NCBI GenBank assembly: GCA_963712905.1
Contig: CAVQJU010000021.1
Coordinates: 43,043-107,042, forward strand
Source of the DNA: CAVQJU01 sp963712905
GTDB taxonomy: Bacteria; Acidobacteriota; Vicinamibacteria; Vicinamibacterales; CAVVIG01
Length of the DNA stretch: 64,000 bases
Direction: 5' to 3'
Shown: positions 35,857 through 44,716 of the stretch, in pieces
Layout of the letters: each line of letters starts with the position of its first letter
How positions within the stretch are numbered: the stretch's first letter is position 1
Made by a program: the position numbers and the translations under genes
Notes under the pieces: model-generated
Databases searched by the model: none
What the model was told of the DNA's origin: nothing
What the model saw: only the letters and a program-made list of their open reading frames with translations

Positions 35857-37134
35857 ATGAGCAACACAAGATTTTCGCTGCACGCGTGGTTCGCCGCCGG
35901 GCTGGCCGCCGCATGCCTGATGATCGCGTGGCCCGTCATGGCGGCGCAGCCGCCTGCACAGCCCGCGGCGGCGCAGCCGCCGCGTGGAGACGACGCCAAC
36001 CGCTGGCGGCCCTGGCTCGGTTGCTGGTCTGCCACGCCTCCGCGCTTCGTCGATCTCGAGGCAGAGCCGCAGCAGGTGTGCGTGGTTCCGGCGGCGGGCG
36101 CGGCGGCCGTCGACGTCGTGACGGTCACCGGCAGCAAGATCGTGTCGCGCGAGCGAATCGATCCGAACGGCGAGCACCGTCCGGGCGAGCGCGAAGGCTG
36201 CACCGGGTGGGACAGCGCACAGTGGTCCGCTGACATGCGGCGCGTGTACCTCCAGTCCGAATACACGTGCACGGGTGGCGTCAAACGGACGACAACAAGC
36301 CTGATGGCTACGGCCGCCAACGGCGACTGGCTCGACATCGTCGGCGTCGGCCTGGGCGACAAGGTCGGCGTCCGCATCCTTCGGCATCGTCCGAGCCCGC
36401 CGCTCCCGATGCTCCCGCCGGAGATTGCGTCGGCCGTCGCCCGCGATTCGCGCGAGCCCGCCGCGCTGACGGCGCTGCTCCCTGTCGGCGACGCCGAGAT
36501 CATCGACGCGTCGAAGCACGTCAGCGGCGCCGTCATCGAAGCGTGGCTGGCCGAAAACCGGCAGAAGTTCACGATGAACGGCAAGCGCCTGACGGCGCTG
36601 GCGAATGCCGGCGTCGAGGATCGCGTGCTCGACATACTCGTCGCGCTGTCATACCCCGAGGTGTTTGCCATCAAGCCGTCGCCGACGACGATGGGCGAGC
36701 TGGCGATTGGCGGTGGGGGAGAACCCGGTGCGGTGTTCCTGAGCGCGTCTCCGTTCCTGGTGGGCGGGTCCATTCTCGACGCCTGCAATCCGTATTACAC
36801 CGGGCTGTCCTTGTACGGTTGGGACGGCTGTTCCCCGTACGGATTCTACGGGTACGGGTACGGCTTTCCTCCTTACGGTTACTACGGCGGTGGGTGGTAC
36901 GAGGCGGGCGGCGGTGGCGGGATCATCGTCGGCCCGATCGTGCCGCCCTCTTCACAGGGGCACGGCCAGGTTGTGAACGGCAAGGGCTATGTGTCCGGCG
37001 ATTCGGGCGGATCGAGCGCGAGCGGCGGTTCGGGCGGCGGCTCGTCGTCGGGATCGTCAGGGTCCTCCGGTGGATCGTCCGGCGGCGGTTTCTCGGGTTC
37101 GTCGGGCGGCGATCGCACGGCCGTTCCCCGTTGA
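35857..37134 (+). CDS. Secreted protein with Gly/Tyr- and Ser/Gly-rich tail
   Basis: The 425-residue product has a signal peptide and a mature N-terminal domain of about 150 residues that contains four Cys (LGCWS, QVCVV, EGCTGW, YTCTGG). The central domain (about 195-290) has AVIEAWLAENRQKFTMNGKRL and GVEDRVLDILVALSYPEVF. The tail contains YGFYGYGYGFPPYGYYGGGW and then a long Ser/Gly tract. Such low-complexity tails suggest surface exposure or adhesion. I do not recognise the family. Its start is coupled to the barrel gene. Confidence 0.72.
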   Translation: MSNTRFSLHAWFAAGLAAACLMIAWPVMAAQPPAQPAAAQPPRGDDANRWRPWLGCWSATPPRFVDLEAEPQQVCVVPAAGAAAVDVVTVTGSKIVSRERIDPNGEHRPGEREGCTGWDSAQWSADMRRVYLQSEYTCTGGVKRTTTSLMATAANGDWLDIVGVGLGDKVGVRILRHRPSPPLPMLPPEIASAVARDSREPAALTALLPVGDAEIIDASKHVSGAVIEAWLAENRQKFTMNGKRLTALANAGVEDRVLDILVALSYPEVFAIKPSPTTMGELAIGGGGEPGAVFLSASPFLVGGSILDACNPYYTGLSLYGWDGCSPYGFYGYGYGFPPYGYYGGGWYEAGGGGGIIVGPIVPPSSQGHGQVVNGKGYVSGDSGGSSASGGSGGGSSSGSSGSSGGSSGGGFSGSSGGDRTAVPR

Positions 37135-37156
37135 TCTTGGACTACGCTCTTAGTCC

Positions 37157-38116
37157 ATGAGAGCGGGCCAGATCACGGCGCGGGGCCGAATCGAGCTGGT
37201 TGCTGCCGGCAGCGGCCGCGCGCCGGCGGACGGAGACGTCGTCGTCGCCCTCGAGACCGCGTGCCTGTGCGGCTCGGACATCCCTTACTTCAGCGAAGCT
37301 CACGATCGGTACCCGCTTCCCGTCGGCCTCTCGCTGCACGAGATCGTCGGCACGATTGTCAGGAGTGCGAGCCCGAACTTCCGCGAGGGCGAACGCGTGC
37401 TGGCGATGCCAATCGGCCTGCGCGGGCTCTACGAGCACCTGACGATCGGCGACGACCGGCTCGTGCGCGTGGATGCGGAGCTCTCCAACGACGAGGCCGT
37501 CCTCGCGCAGCCGATGGCGACGGTGCTCTCCGCGCTCAGCAGCGTGCCCGGCGTGATCGGCAAGACCGTGGTTGTCGTGGGGCAGGGGCCGATTGGCCTG
37601 CTGTTCAACCAGTGCCTGGCCCGGCTCGGCGCGGGGCGCATCATCGGCATCGACGTGCGGGAGGAGCGCGTCGCCCGCAGCTGCCTGTTCGGCGCGACGG
37701 ATTCGATTCCCGGGCGCCGCGTCGATCCTGTCGAGGCCGTGCGGGAGCTCACAGGCGGCGAGATGGCGGATCTGGTCGTCGAGGCCGTCGGCCACGAGGA
37801 GCAGGCGCTGAACCTCTGCATCGACCTGTGCCGAGACAGCGGCCAGCTGCTGTACTTCGGGGTGCCGCCGGACCGTTTGAACGACGTCGCGTGGGAAGCG
37901 GCCTTCCGCAAGCGGCTGACGATCAAGCTGAGCACGCCCTCGGACTTGAGGCCGTTCGTGCGGCTCGCGTGGCGTTCGATCCGCCAGGACCGGATCGACA
38001 TGTCGCGTCTGATCACGCACCGATACCCGTTCGCGGACGTCCAGCGGGCGTTCGAAACCTACCGCGACCGCCGTGACGGCGCGTTGAAGGTCATGATCGA
38101 CTTTTCCGGGACGTGA
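37157..38116 (+). CDS. Zinc-type medium-chain alcohol dehydrogenase-like protein
   Basis: The 319-residue MDR protein has the catalytic zinc ligands in ACLCGSDIPYF and SLHEIVGTI, and the NAD(P)-binding motif VVVVGQGPIGLLFNQCLARLG. The structural-zinc Cys loop is absent, and the protein is about 20-30 residues shorter than typical family members. The dinucleotide-binding region ends GIDVREERV, favouring NAD(H). Substrate is unknown; the sequence resembles sorbitol/threonine dehydrogenase-like members. Confidence 0.82.
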   Translation: MRAGQITARGRIELVAAGSGRAPADGDVVVALETACLCGSDIPYFSEAHDRYPLPVGLSLHEIVGTIVRSASPNFREGERVLAMPIGLRGLYEHLTIGDDRLVRVDAELSNDEAVLAQPMATVLSALSSVPGVIGKTVVVVGQGPIGLLFNQCLARLGAGRIIGIDVREERVARSCLFGATDSIPGRRVDPVEAVRELTGGEMADLVVEAVGHEEQALNLCIDLCRDSGQLLYFGVPPDRLNDVAWEAAFRKRLTIKLSTPSDLRPFVRLAWRSIRQDRIDMSRLITHRYPFADVQRAFETYRDRRDGALKVMIDFSGT

Positions 38117-38122
38117 AACTCT

Positions 38123-38338
38123 CGTAGATCCAGCCGGCCCTGAACTCGGCGTTCCGCCGTCTCGATTCCGCCAACACGAACATCGGCGTGGCAAAACGCG
38201 CCGCCGGCGACATCGGTTACTGCCATGGCGCTCGGGCCAGGTGTGGCCTCTCGCGGAGGTGGCCGGCGGCGCGTTTTGGTGCGAACCTGTCACGCCGAGT
38301 TCTATCGTTGGCGGAATCGAGACGACGGAACGCCGACG
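38123..38338. repeat. Cassette-flanking repeat, inverted pair (copies A and B)
   Basis: Copy A (38123-38208) and copy B (reverse, 38263-38338) share CGGCGTTCCG, CGTCTCGATTCCGCCAAC, TCGGCGTG and AAAACGCGCCGCCGG. Together they could form a stem of about 60 nt. A third related copy lies at 39674-39777. The 265-nt interval 38117-38381 holds no convincing gene. Confidence 0.7.
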
Positions 38339-38381
38339 CCTCACGAGCTCACGTCGGTCCAGCAAGTCGCGTCAAGCCCGA

Positions 38382-39158
38382 TCAGGCACTCTCTCCGTCA
38401 TCGGTTACCGCGCCGAACAAATGCTTGAAAAAGCTCCTGGGTGAGTTCAGGAAGTCGCGTGTGATTAAGAAGTGTTTCGTCTCACGGTAGTCGATCTCCT
38501 GGATGGTATCGCCATCGAGATCGAAGAGGACCGCGCCTGGATAACTCAGGAGAATGGGCGAGTGAGTCGCGATGAGGAACTGCGCATGCCCAGGCGTTGC
38601 GAGGTCGTGGATGATCTTGAGGAATGAGAGCTGACGTTGGGGTGACAACGCCGCCTCGGGCTCATCCAGGATGTAGATTCCCTGCTCGAAGCGATTGGCA
38701 AACAGAGAGATGAAAGACTCACCGTGAGACTGCTCATGCAGCGATTTGCCACCGTACGCGCGCAGGTCTGAAACGCCTTCGATATAGGTGGCGAAGTTGA
38801 AGAAGCTCTCCGCGCGCATGAAGAACCCTTCACTGACTTTTGGCAACCATGACAGCCTGAGAGTCTGGGCCAGCGGCGAACGTTCAGCAAACGCCTCACG
38901 GTGATGATCCCGGTTGCCGCCCTGGGGATTGAAACCGCAGCATTCCGCGAGCGCTTCGAGCAGCGTGGATTTGCCGCTGCCGTTTTCACCAACGAAGAAA
39001 GTGACCTTGCTGCGAAACGAGATGTCGATCCCGCGTGAAAAGGCTCGGATGTTGAACGGATACCGGGATGGTTCGATCTTCTCGGCCAGGCTCGTGACAC
39101 GGCGGAGGAACGGTGCTCCCGCAGCGTGTCGTCCGGTCGCCCTCCGTCGCGGGGTCAT
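38382..39158 (-). CDS. AAA/ABC-type ATPase (RecF/SMC-like head)
   Basis: The 258-residue protein has Walker A FFVGENGSGKST near residue 58, the signature-like segment EQSHGESFISLF, and Walker B GIYILDEPEAALS followed by the H-loop IATHSPILL. This is the compact AAA_21 type, without a long coiled coil. Such ATPases occur alone or as parts of defence and repair systems; no nuclease partner is visible here. The gene and its downstream neighbour lie between copies of a flanking repeat, suggesting an acquired cassette. Confidence 0.8.
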   Translation of the reverse strand: MTPRRRATGRHAAGAPFLRRVTSLAEKIEPSRYPFNIRAFSRGIDISFRSKVTFFVGENGSGKSTLLEALAECCGFNPQGGNRDHHREAFAERSPLAQTLRLSWLPKVSEGFFMRAESFFNFATYIEGVSDLRAYGGKSLHEQSHGESFISLFANRFEQGIYILDEPEAALSPQRQLSFLKIIHDLATPGHAQFLIATHSPILLSYPGAVLFDLDGDTIQEIDYRETKHFLITRDFLNSPRSFFKHLFGAVTDDGESA

Positions 39159-39182
39159 GGCCCAACTATGCCATGAGCTCGC

Positions 39183-39629
39183 CTATGGCACGCTGACCGA
39201 GGGGAGTTGCGGGAGCTCGCTGTTGAACTCGATCGGGTGATCGGCGCCGCAAGCAAAGCTTCTGTACCCGAAGGCAGGCGGCCCGCTGGGCGAAAGTCCG
39301 ACCGTGGTGCGAGTGACCGCGTCCAGTTGCCAACCGAAGACGACCAGGCTGTCGCCAACGGTAAAGACCCTGCTTTCGGTGTTCAGCAGGTGGTGAATCA
39401 CCTGCTGCTTTGTCGTTGGACCCTTCCAAACGCGGTTGACCTCGAAGGTCACAACCTGAGTGAGACCCGGCGCGTGCGGGTCTTCAATCTTTATCACCGT
39501 TCCACTGAAGACGATCGCCGAAGTGGCGACAGCATCCCGGGCGCTCATGCGCTCGCTCAGAGCGATGCACTCAGCTCGAGCGAGGTGCGGAAGAACCACG
39601 ATGATCGCCGCGGTCAGGAGAAGCCTCAC
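39183..39629 (-). CDS. Small secreted protein, possible TIMP/NTR-like fold
   Basis: From GTG 39629 the product is 148 residues with a signal peptide (VRLLLTAAIIVVLPHLARAE). The mature start CIALSERM, the strand VFSGTVIKIEDP and VVTFEVNRVWKG, and a late Cys in FACGAD resemble bacterial netrin/TIMP-like OB-fold proteins. This is a pattern judgement at moderate confidence. TTG 39665 is an alternative start. It lies 24 nt upstream of the ATPase gene. Confidence 0.6.
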   Translation of the reverse strand: MRLLLTAAIIVVLPHLARAECIALSERMSARDAVATSAIVFSGTVIKIEDPHAPGLTQVVTFEVNRVWKGPTTKQQVIHHLLNTESRVFTVGDSLVVFGWQLDAVTRTTVGLSPSGPPAFGYRSFACGADHPIEFNSELPQLPSVSVP

Positions 39630-39673
39630 GTGTCCCACTATGCGCCTGCCTGAGCCGAGTGGCAACCGTCCGT

Positions 39674-39777
39674 TCGTAGATCCACCGCCGGCCCGGCCCT
39701 GCGGGATCGCGGATTAGTGGTGGTTCTGTCCGTGGTCCGGCGTCTCGATTCGGCAGACGATAGAACTCGGTGTGACT
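39674..39777. repeat. Cassette-flanking repeat, copy C
   Basis: It shares TCGTAGATCCA, GCCGGCCC, CGTCTCGATTC, ACGATAGAACTCGG and TGTGAC with copies A and B at 38123-38338 and has the same orientation as copy A. It closes a segment of about 1.5 kb containing the ATPase and NTR-like genes. Confidence 0.65.
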
Positions 39778-39906
39778 GAGTCCCAACGAAGCGCGTTGCC
39801 GGCCATTGGAGGCCCCTTCGTGTGCCAATATTCGAATCCCGCTCGCGCTATTGCGCTGGCCCTGTCTGAAGCGGCACAATTCGGTCGACGTGGAACGAGG
39901 AATGAT

Positions 39907-40899
39907 GTGAAGCTCCTTGCCTGGCTTGTCGCGATTGCTTTGCTGTTTTGGGTGGGGGTCGCCGCGCAGGCGCAGAACGGCGACCTTGACGTCGTTCAGT
40001 TGCGGCCCAACTTCTATGTCATCGGCGGCGCGGGCGGCAACGTCGTCGTGCAGCTCGGCCCGGAGGGCGTCATCCTCGTGGATTCGGGATCGACCGAGAG
40101 AGCGGACCAGGTGCTGGCCGCCATCCGCCGCCTGACGGATCTCCCGATCCGCTACATCATCAACACCAGCATGGACGCCGATCACACTGGTGGGAACGAG
40201 AAGCTCGCCAGGGCCGGGCTCAGCATTCTCCCCGGCGCGGTCGTGGCCGGCGCCGGGCTGGGCGACGACGTGGTCTCTAACTTCGGCAGGGCCAGCGTGC
40301 TGGCGCATGAAAACGTGCTGGGGCGCATGTCGGCTCCGACCGGCCGGCAGTCTCCCGTGGCATCCGGGCTCTGGCCAACGAAGACGTTCGCTTACCATCA
40401 GTACTCGATGTACCTGAACGGCGAAGGCATTCAGGTCATTCACCAGCCCGCCGCGCACACCGACGGCGACACGATCGTGTTCTTCCGGCGTGGCGATGTG
40501 ATTGCGACAGGCGACATCATCGACACGACCCGCTGGCCCGTCATCGATACCAAGCGCGGCGGCACCGTCCAGGGTGAGCTCGATGCACTGAACCGCCTGA
40601 TGGATCTGACCATCTTCAATTTGCCGCTGCAGTGGAAGGCGGACCGCACGTTCCTGGTGCCCGGGCACGGGCACGTGTACGACAAGCTGGACCTGCTGGA
40701 GTACCGCGACGCGGTCACCATCGTCCGCGACAGAGTGCAGGATCTGATCGACGAAGGAAAGACGCTCGCCCAGGTGAAGGCGGCCAATCCCACGCTCGGA
40801 TACCGGAGCCAGTACGGGGCGGACAGCGGTCCGTGGACGACGGACATGTTTGTCGAGGTGATTTACAACGAGCTGGCCGCGAAGAAAGGGAAGAAGTGA
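39907..40899 (+). CDS. Secreted metallo-beta-lactamase-fold protein with altered metal motif
   Basis: GTG 39907 (GAGGA seven bases upstream) gives 330 residues with a signal peptide (AWLVAIALLFWVGVAAQAQ). The fold is clear: GGNVVVQLGPEGVILVDSG, PAAHTDGDTIVFF, GDVIATGDIID and FLVPGHGHVYD. The usual HxHxDH motif reads SMDADH, so the first two His ligands are missing while Asp-His and later ligands remain. A single-metal site or lost activity is possible. Its stop overlaps the GTG start of the next gene. Confidence 0.82.
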   Translation: MKLLAWLVAIALLFWVGVAAQAQNGDLDVVQLRPNFYVIGGAGGNVVVQLGPEGVILVDSGSTERADQVLAAIRRLTDLPIRYIINTSMDADHTGGNEKLARAGLSILPGAVVAGAGLGDDVVSNFGRASVLAHENVLGRMSAPTGRQSPVASGLWPTKTFAYHQYSMYLNGEGIQVIHQPAAHTDGDTIVFFRRGDVIATGDIIDTTRWPVIDTKRGGTVQGELDALNRLMDLTIFNLPLQWKADRTFLVPGHGHVYDKLDLLEYRDAVTIVRDRVQDLIDEGKTLAQVKAANPTLGYRSQYGADSGPWTTDMFVEVIYNELAAKKGKK

Positions 40900-41774
40900 A
40901 GAAGGGGACGCCGCCGCTTCTGCTGATCGCGCCGGTGCTGGCCGCGGGCATTCTTCTGGGCGCGCCACTCCAGGCCCAGCGCGGGGGTCCGCCGCCGCCG
41001 CCGCCCCCGCCGAGAGCGGGCGCGCCGATCGACCTCACCGGCTACTGGGTGTCGATCGTCACGGCAGACTGGCGCTGGCGGATGGTGACGCCGGCGAAAG
41101 GCGACTATCAGGGCGTGCAGCTGAACGCCGAGGGCAGAAAGGTTGCCGACACGTGGGATCCGGCGAAGGACGAAGCGGCTGGCGAGCAATGCAAGTCGTA
41201 CGGTGCGCCCGCGCTGATGAGCGTCCCGGGGCGGATTCACATCACGTGGCAGGACGACACGACGCTCAAGGTCGAGACCGACGCGGGCACGCAAACGCGG
41301 CTCCTGCGCTTCGGCCCTTCGACCCTTCGAGAGCCTCAGGGTCGTCCCGAGCAGGGTCGAGGGACGACAGGCTCAGGGCAGGCGCCGACGCCGCCGAACG
41401 AGCCCCGCACCTGGCAGGGCGTCTCGCAGGCGCGGTGGCTGTCGCCGCGTCCAGACGTGCCGCTGCAGCTGCGGCCCGCCGATCGCGTGGCGGACGCGCC
41501 CCCGATTCGCCCGACCGGCGGATCGCTGCAAGTCGTCACGAAGAATCTGCGTGCCGGGTACCTGCGGAAGAACGGCGTTCCCTACAGCGAGAACGCCGTG
41601 CTGACCGAACACTGGGACCTCTACAAACGGCCGAACGGTGAGCAGTGGCTCACCATCACGACGCAGATCGAGGATCCGCAGTATCTGTCCAACGTGAGAC
41701 TGGTCGCGCCGGTGTTCAAGAAGGAACCAAACGGCAGCAAGTGGGATCCAACCCCGTGCTCATCCAGATGGTGA
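40896..41774 (+). CDS. Secreted protein of unknown function with embedded repeat
   Basis: The GTG start overlaps the preceding stop (GTGA). The 292-residue product has a signal peptide, then Pro-rich PPPPPPPPRAGAP and the segment IDLTGYWVSIVTADWRW. The C-terminal part includes LTEHWDLYKRPNGEQWLTI. Residues about 139-163 (PSTLREPQGRPEQGRGTTGS) are encoded by a palindromic repeat and look inserted in frame. Function unknown. It belongs to the same broad secreted type as the next gene, which overlaps its 3' end by 7 nt. Confidence 0.7.
   Translation: MKKGTPPLLLIAPVLAAGILLGAPLQAQRGGPPPPPPPPRAGAPIDLTGYWVSIVTADWRWRMVTPAKGDYQGVQLNAEGRKVADTWDPAKDEAAGEQCKSYGAPALMSVPGRIHITWQDDTTLKVETDAGTQTRLLRFGPSTLREPQGRPEQGRGTTGSGQAPTPPNEPRTWQGVSQARWLSPRPDVPLQLRPADRVADAPPIRPTGGSLQVVTKNLRAGYLRKNGVPYSENAVLTEHWDLYKRPNGEQWLTITTQIEDPQYLSNVRLVAPVFKKEPNGSKWDPTPCSSRW
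41317..41379. repeat. REP-like palindrome inserted in a coding sequence
   Basis: GAGCCT and GTCGTCCC pair with GGGACGAC and AGGCTC across a 12-nt loop, and CTCAGGG motifs flank. The 63-nt length keeps the host reading frame. The sequence resembles the CTTCGAC...CTCAGGG palindromes common in environmental bacterial genomes. Confidence 0.65.
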
Positions 41775-42667
41775 AGATGATGATGCGCTTTCGATTCGCC
41801 GTCTTGATCGTATTGCTGTTCGCGGCGGCTCCCGCGTCCGCCCAGGTCGATCTCACCGGCACCTGGCAGCGTGTGGGGCAGCACGACAACGGCGCCGCAC
41901 GGGAACCTGTCGATCTCCTCGGCATGCCTCTCAGCCCTGACGGCCGTGCGAAGGCGCTGAGCTACGACATCGCGTCCCTTTCGGCGACCGAGCGCCAGTG
42001 CCAGATGTACCCGCCGATCTACGCGATCGTGGGTCCATTCCCGCTGCAGTTCGTCATGGTGCCGGACCCGGTGACGCAGAAGCTGCTTGCCTGGAAGATC
42101 CTGGGGTGGGGCGATCGCGACGAGACGATGATCTGGATGGACGGACGGCCGCATCCGTCTTCATTGGCGCCGCACTCGCACGGCGGATTCACCACGGGCC
42201 AGTGGGAAGGCGACACGCTGACCCTCGTCACCACGCACGCCAAGCTCGGCGACATCAAGCGGCACCGTGGCTTCAGCAGCGATCGTGCCACGTTGACCAT
42301 GCGCCTCAACCGGCACGGCGACTTACTCACTGCCACCGGCATTCTAGAGGACCCCGTCTATCTGGCGGAGCCGTACGTGCTGACCGAGGTCTACCGCCTG
42401 ACGACGAACCCGAACAACTTCCCGTTGACTGCCTGCGAGCCGATCGAGGAGCTGCCGCGCCTGCACGAGAATCCGGCGTTCGTGCCGCACTACCGGCCGG
42501 GCAAACACCCGGCGATGAACGAGATGACCGAGCACTACAACATCCCGCTCGAGGCGGTCGTCGGCGGACCCGAGACGATGTATCCGGAGTACCGCAAGAA
42601 GCTGAAGGACAAATACGTGCCACCACCGCCCGTGACTGGCCGGGGCGGCGGACCGCCACCGCAGTAG
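41768..42667 (+). CDS. Secreted protein of unknown function (DLTGTW type)
   Basis: The 299-residue protein has a signal peptide (FAVLIVLLFAAAPASAQ) and begins VDLTGTWQRVGQHDNG. Later features are SPDGRAKALSYD, GWGDRDETMIWMDGRPHP, and GQWEGDTLTLVTTHAKLGD, a beta-rich pattern shared with the 31.9-32.9 kb protein (GHFEGSTLVVETTNF there). The tail is Pro/Gly-rich. I do not know its role. Three genes from 39907 to 42667 overlap at their ends and form one operon. Confidence 0.72.
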   Translation: MVKMMMRFRFAVLIVLLFAAAPASAQVDLTGTWQRVGQHDNGAAREPVDLLGMPLSPDGRAKALSYDIASLSATERQCQMYPPIYAIVGPFPLQFVMVPDPVTQKLLAWKILGWGDRDETMIWMDGRPHPSSLAPHSHGGFTTGQWEGDTLTLVTTHAKLGDIKRHRGFSSDRATLTMRLNRHGDLLTATGILEDPVYLAEPYVLTEVYRLTTNPNNFPLTACEPIEELPRLHENPAFVPHYRPGKHPAMNEMTEHYNIPLEAVVGGPETMYPEYRKKLKDKYVPPPPVTGRGGGPPPQ

Positions 42668-42715
42668 AACAGGCCTTCAGGCCTGCCGGAACTGAAGGTC
42701 CGCACTCCGTACCCT

Positions 42716-44599
42716 CTATTCCACTCCGAACGCCAGGAGCACGTTCCCGCCGCTTGCGCCCGAGCCGACGGCGTAGCCCGACCCGACGTAGACCATCCCG
42801 TCGACGACAACGGCGCCCGACGTCGAGATCGCGCCGCCGTGCGCCGGCTGGACGCGGTTGATCGTTTCGAACTCCTTCGCCGTCGGATACTCCCAGATCT
42901 TCGCGCCGTCCGCCGCGCCGACGGCGTACAGCGTGCCGTCCGAGGCGCCCTGGAACACCACGCCGGGAATCACGGTCGCCGCCGCGCCGAGCTGGACGCC
43001 GCGGCCGCCGCCCGTTGGCGGGGGAGGTGTGAACAGCCAGGCGCGCTCGCCCGTCGCCGGCTGCACCGCCGCGAGCCCGCCGCCGCCGATGCCGTAGTAG
43101 ACGTGCTGGTTGTCCGCCGCGCCGCCCCACACTATCGACGCGCGCCCGCGGCCGTTGCCGTTCAGCGGCAGGCCGAGCGGATGAATCCGGTACAGCAGCT
43201 TCCCGTTGTCGTCCGGATCGAGCGCGAAGATGTCGGCCGATTTCGTCCCCGCGATCAGCACGCGCTTGCCGTTCGCGAGCGTCTTGAGGATCGGCGAGTT
43301 GCCGATGTCCATGTCGGGACCCATCGGCTTCGGGCACGCCTCGCTGACGTTGGCGCCGTTGCAGCCGCCCATGAACACGTCGTTCTCGGTCGCCTGAAAC
43401 GACCACAGCAGCTTCCCGGTGTCGAGATCGACGGCCATGATCGCGTCCGTGGTCTTCGCCGGCGGTGCGGTCGTCGCGTCGCCGGTCCCGAAGTACACCG
43501 CGCGCTTCACCGGATCGATCGTCGGCGAGTTCCACACCGCGCCGCCCGCGGGCGCATAGAGCGTCACGCCGTTCGCCATGGTCTTGTATGGCTTCGGCTC
43601 GTCGGGGACGACCCAGGCCTTCCAGATCTGCCTGCCGGTGCCGGCCTCGAGGGCGACCACGCTGCCGCGGGACGTGCAGCAGGGGTAGCCGGGATTGCCG
43701 CTGCTGAACTCTTCGGACGACGAGACCGGCACGATGACCTTGCCGTCGAAGTAGCGGACACCGGCCGTGATGCGCGCGACGAAGTGCGAATCGACCTTCG
43801 TCTTCCAGAGCAGCTTGCCGTCCTGCGCGTTGATCGCGTAGACGTTGGCGTGGCCGTCGCCGACAAACGCCGCGTACTTCGCGGCGCCTGCGCCGGTCAC
43901 CGCGCCGACCGTGATCGCGTTCCTGATGATCGATCCGGTCTCGAACGACCAGTAGACGCAGCCCGACTTCGCGTCGATCGAGTACACGAAGCCGTTGTCG
44001 CTGCCGACGAACACGCGGCCCGATGCGACGGTCGGCTGCGCGTTCGCCGAGACGCCCGAAGGGAAGCCGAACGCCCATTTGAGCTTGAGGCGCGGCACTT
44101 GCGCGGCCGTCAGGCGCGCGACCTGGGCGGGTTGAAATCGTGTGTTCGCGAGATCCGGGCTCCAGCCGTTCCACGACGGCCCGGCCGCCGGATCGGCGAG
44201 CGGCGGGTTGGTGCGGCACTGGAAGCCCATGTTCTCGGCGGCCCCGGATGCGGCGCTGCCCATCGGCCGGCCCGCCATGAACTCCGCCAGCGCTTTCTTC
44301 TGGCCGTCGTTGAGGGCCGACGACTGCTGCTGCATCACGCCGGTCGCCATCGCCGCGTAAATCTTCTCCGGCGTCATCTCGCGCAGGGCGGTGGGCGTGG
44401 GTGCGCGGTCCACGTTCGGGTTGCCGTGGCAGCTCGCGCACTGTGTCTGGAACGTCGCGAACCCGCTCTCGGTGCCGGCCACGAACGCCGGCGGCGGCGT
44501 GGGGGCCTGCCCCGCGGCCTGCGGCGTAAAGGCGCCGACCCAGGCGAGCACGCCGAACCCGGCAGCAAAAATCATCAGAATCTGGACGGATCTCTTCAT
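42716..44599 (-). CDS. Cytochrome c/PQQ-propeller quinohemoprotein (PVA-dehydrogenase-like)
   Basis: The 627-residue protein has a signal peptide, then an N-terminal cytochrome c with CASCHGN near residue 54 and a Met further on (GVMQQQ region). A PQQ-type propeller follows (about 145-627), with repeats such as GFVYSIDAKSGCVYWSFETG, VVALEAGTGRQIWKAW and AVDLDTGKLLWSFQAT, and the vicinal Cys pair PCCTS. The order heme first, propeller second is like polyvinyl-alcohol dehydrogenase. It would oxidise an alcohol in the periplasm and pass electrons to its own heme. It is divergent from the iorAB-type genes. Confidence 0.85.
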   Translation of the reverse strand: MKRSVQILMIFAAGFGVLAWVGAFTPQAAGQAPTPPPAFVAGTESGFATFQTQCASCHGNPNVDRAPTPTALREMTPEKIYAAMATGVMQQQSSALNDGQKKALAEFMAGRPMGSAASGAAENMGFQCRTNPPLADPAAGPSWNGWSPDLANTRFQPAQVARLTAAQVPRLKLKWAFGFPSGVSANAQPTVASGRVFVGSDNGFVYSIDAKSGCVYWSFETGSIIRNAITVGAVTGAGAAKYAAFVGDGHANVYAINAQDGKLLWKTKVDSHFVARITAGVRYFDGKVIVPVSSSEEFSSGNPGYPCCTSRGSVVALEAGTGRQIWKAWVVPDEPKPYKTMANGVTLYAPAGGAVWNSPTIDPVKRAVYFGTGDATTAPPAKTTDAIMAVDLDTGKLLWSFQATENDVFMGGCNGANVSEACPKPMGPDMDIGNSPILKTLANGKRVLIAGTKSADIFALDPDDNGKLLYRIHPLGLPLNGNGRGRASIVWGGAADNQHVYYGIGGGGLAAVQPATGERAWLFTPPPPTGGGRGVQLGAAATVIPGVVFQGASDGTLYAVGAADGAKIWEYPTAKEFETINRVQPAHGGAISTSGAVVVDGMVYVGSGYAVGSGASGGNVLLAFGVE

Positions 44600-44640
44600 A
44601 AGCTTCGAACCCAGTGACGCAGTGTATTACAAACCGCCGA

Positions 44641-44688
44641 CCCCGCTTTTCCACTTTCCACTTTGCACTTTGAACTTTCTTCTTGTGT
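44641..44688. repeat. Low-complexity intergenic repeat (CACTTT type)
   Basis: Variants of a 7-8 nt unit (TTCCACTTT, TGCACTTT, TGAACTTT) lie between the divergent quinohemoprotein and molybdenum-hydroxylase genes. A GATAAT -10-like element follows near 44687, directed to the plus-strand genes. Confidence 0.55.
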
Positions 44689-44716
44689 GATAATGCGCCC
44701 CAGCGAGGTCCTGCCG

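Noticed and set aside
38123..39777. Integron attC sites
   Set aside because: The flanking repeats lack the RYYYAAC/GTTRRRY core ends and no integrase is visible.
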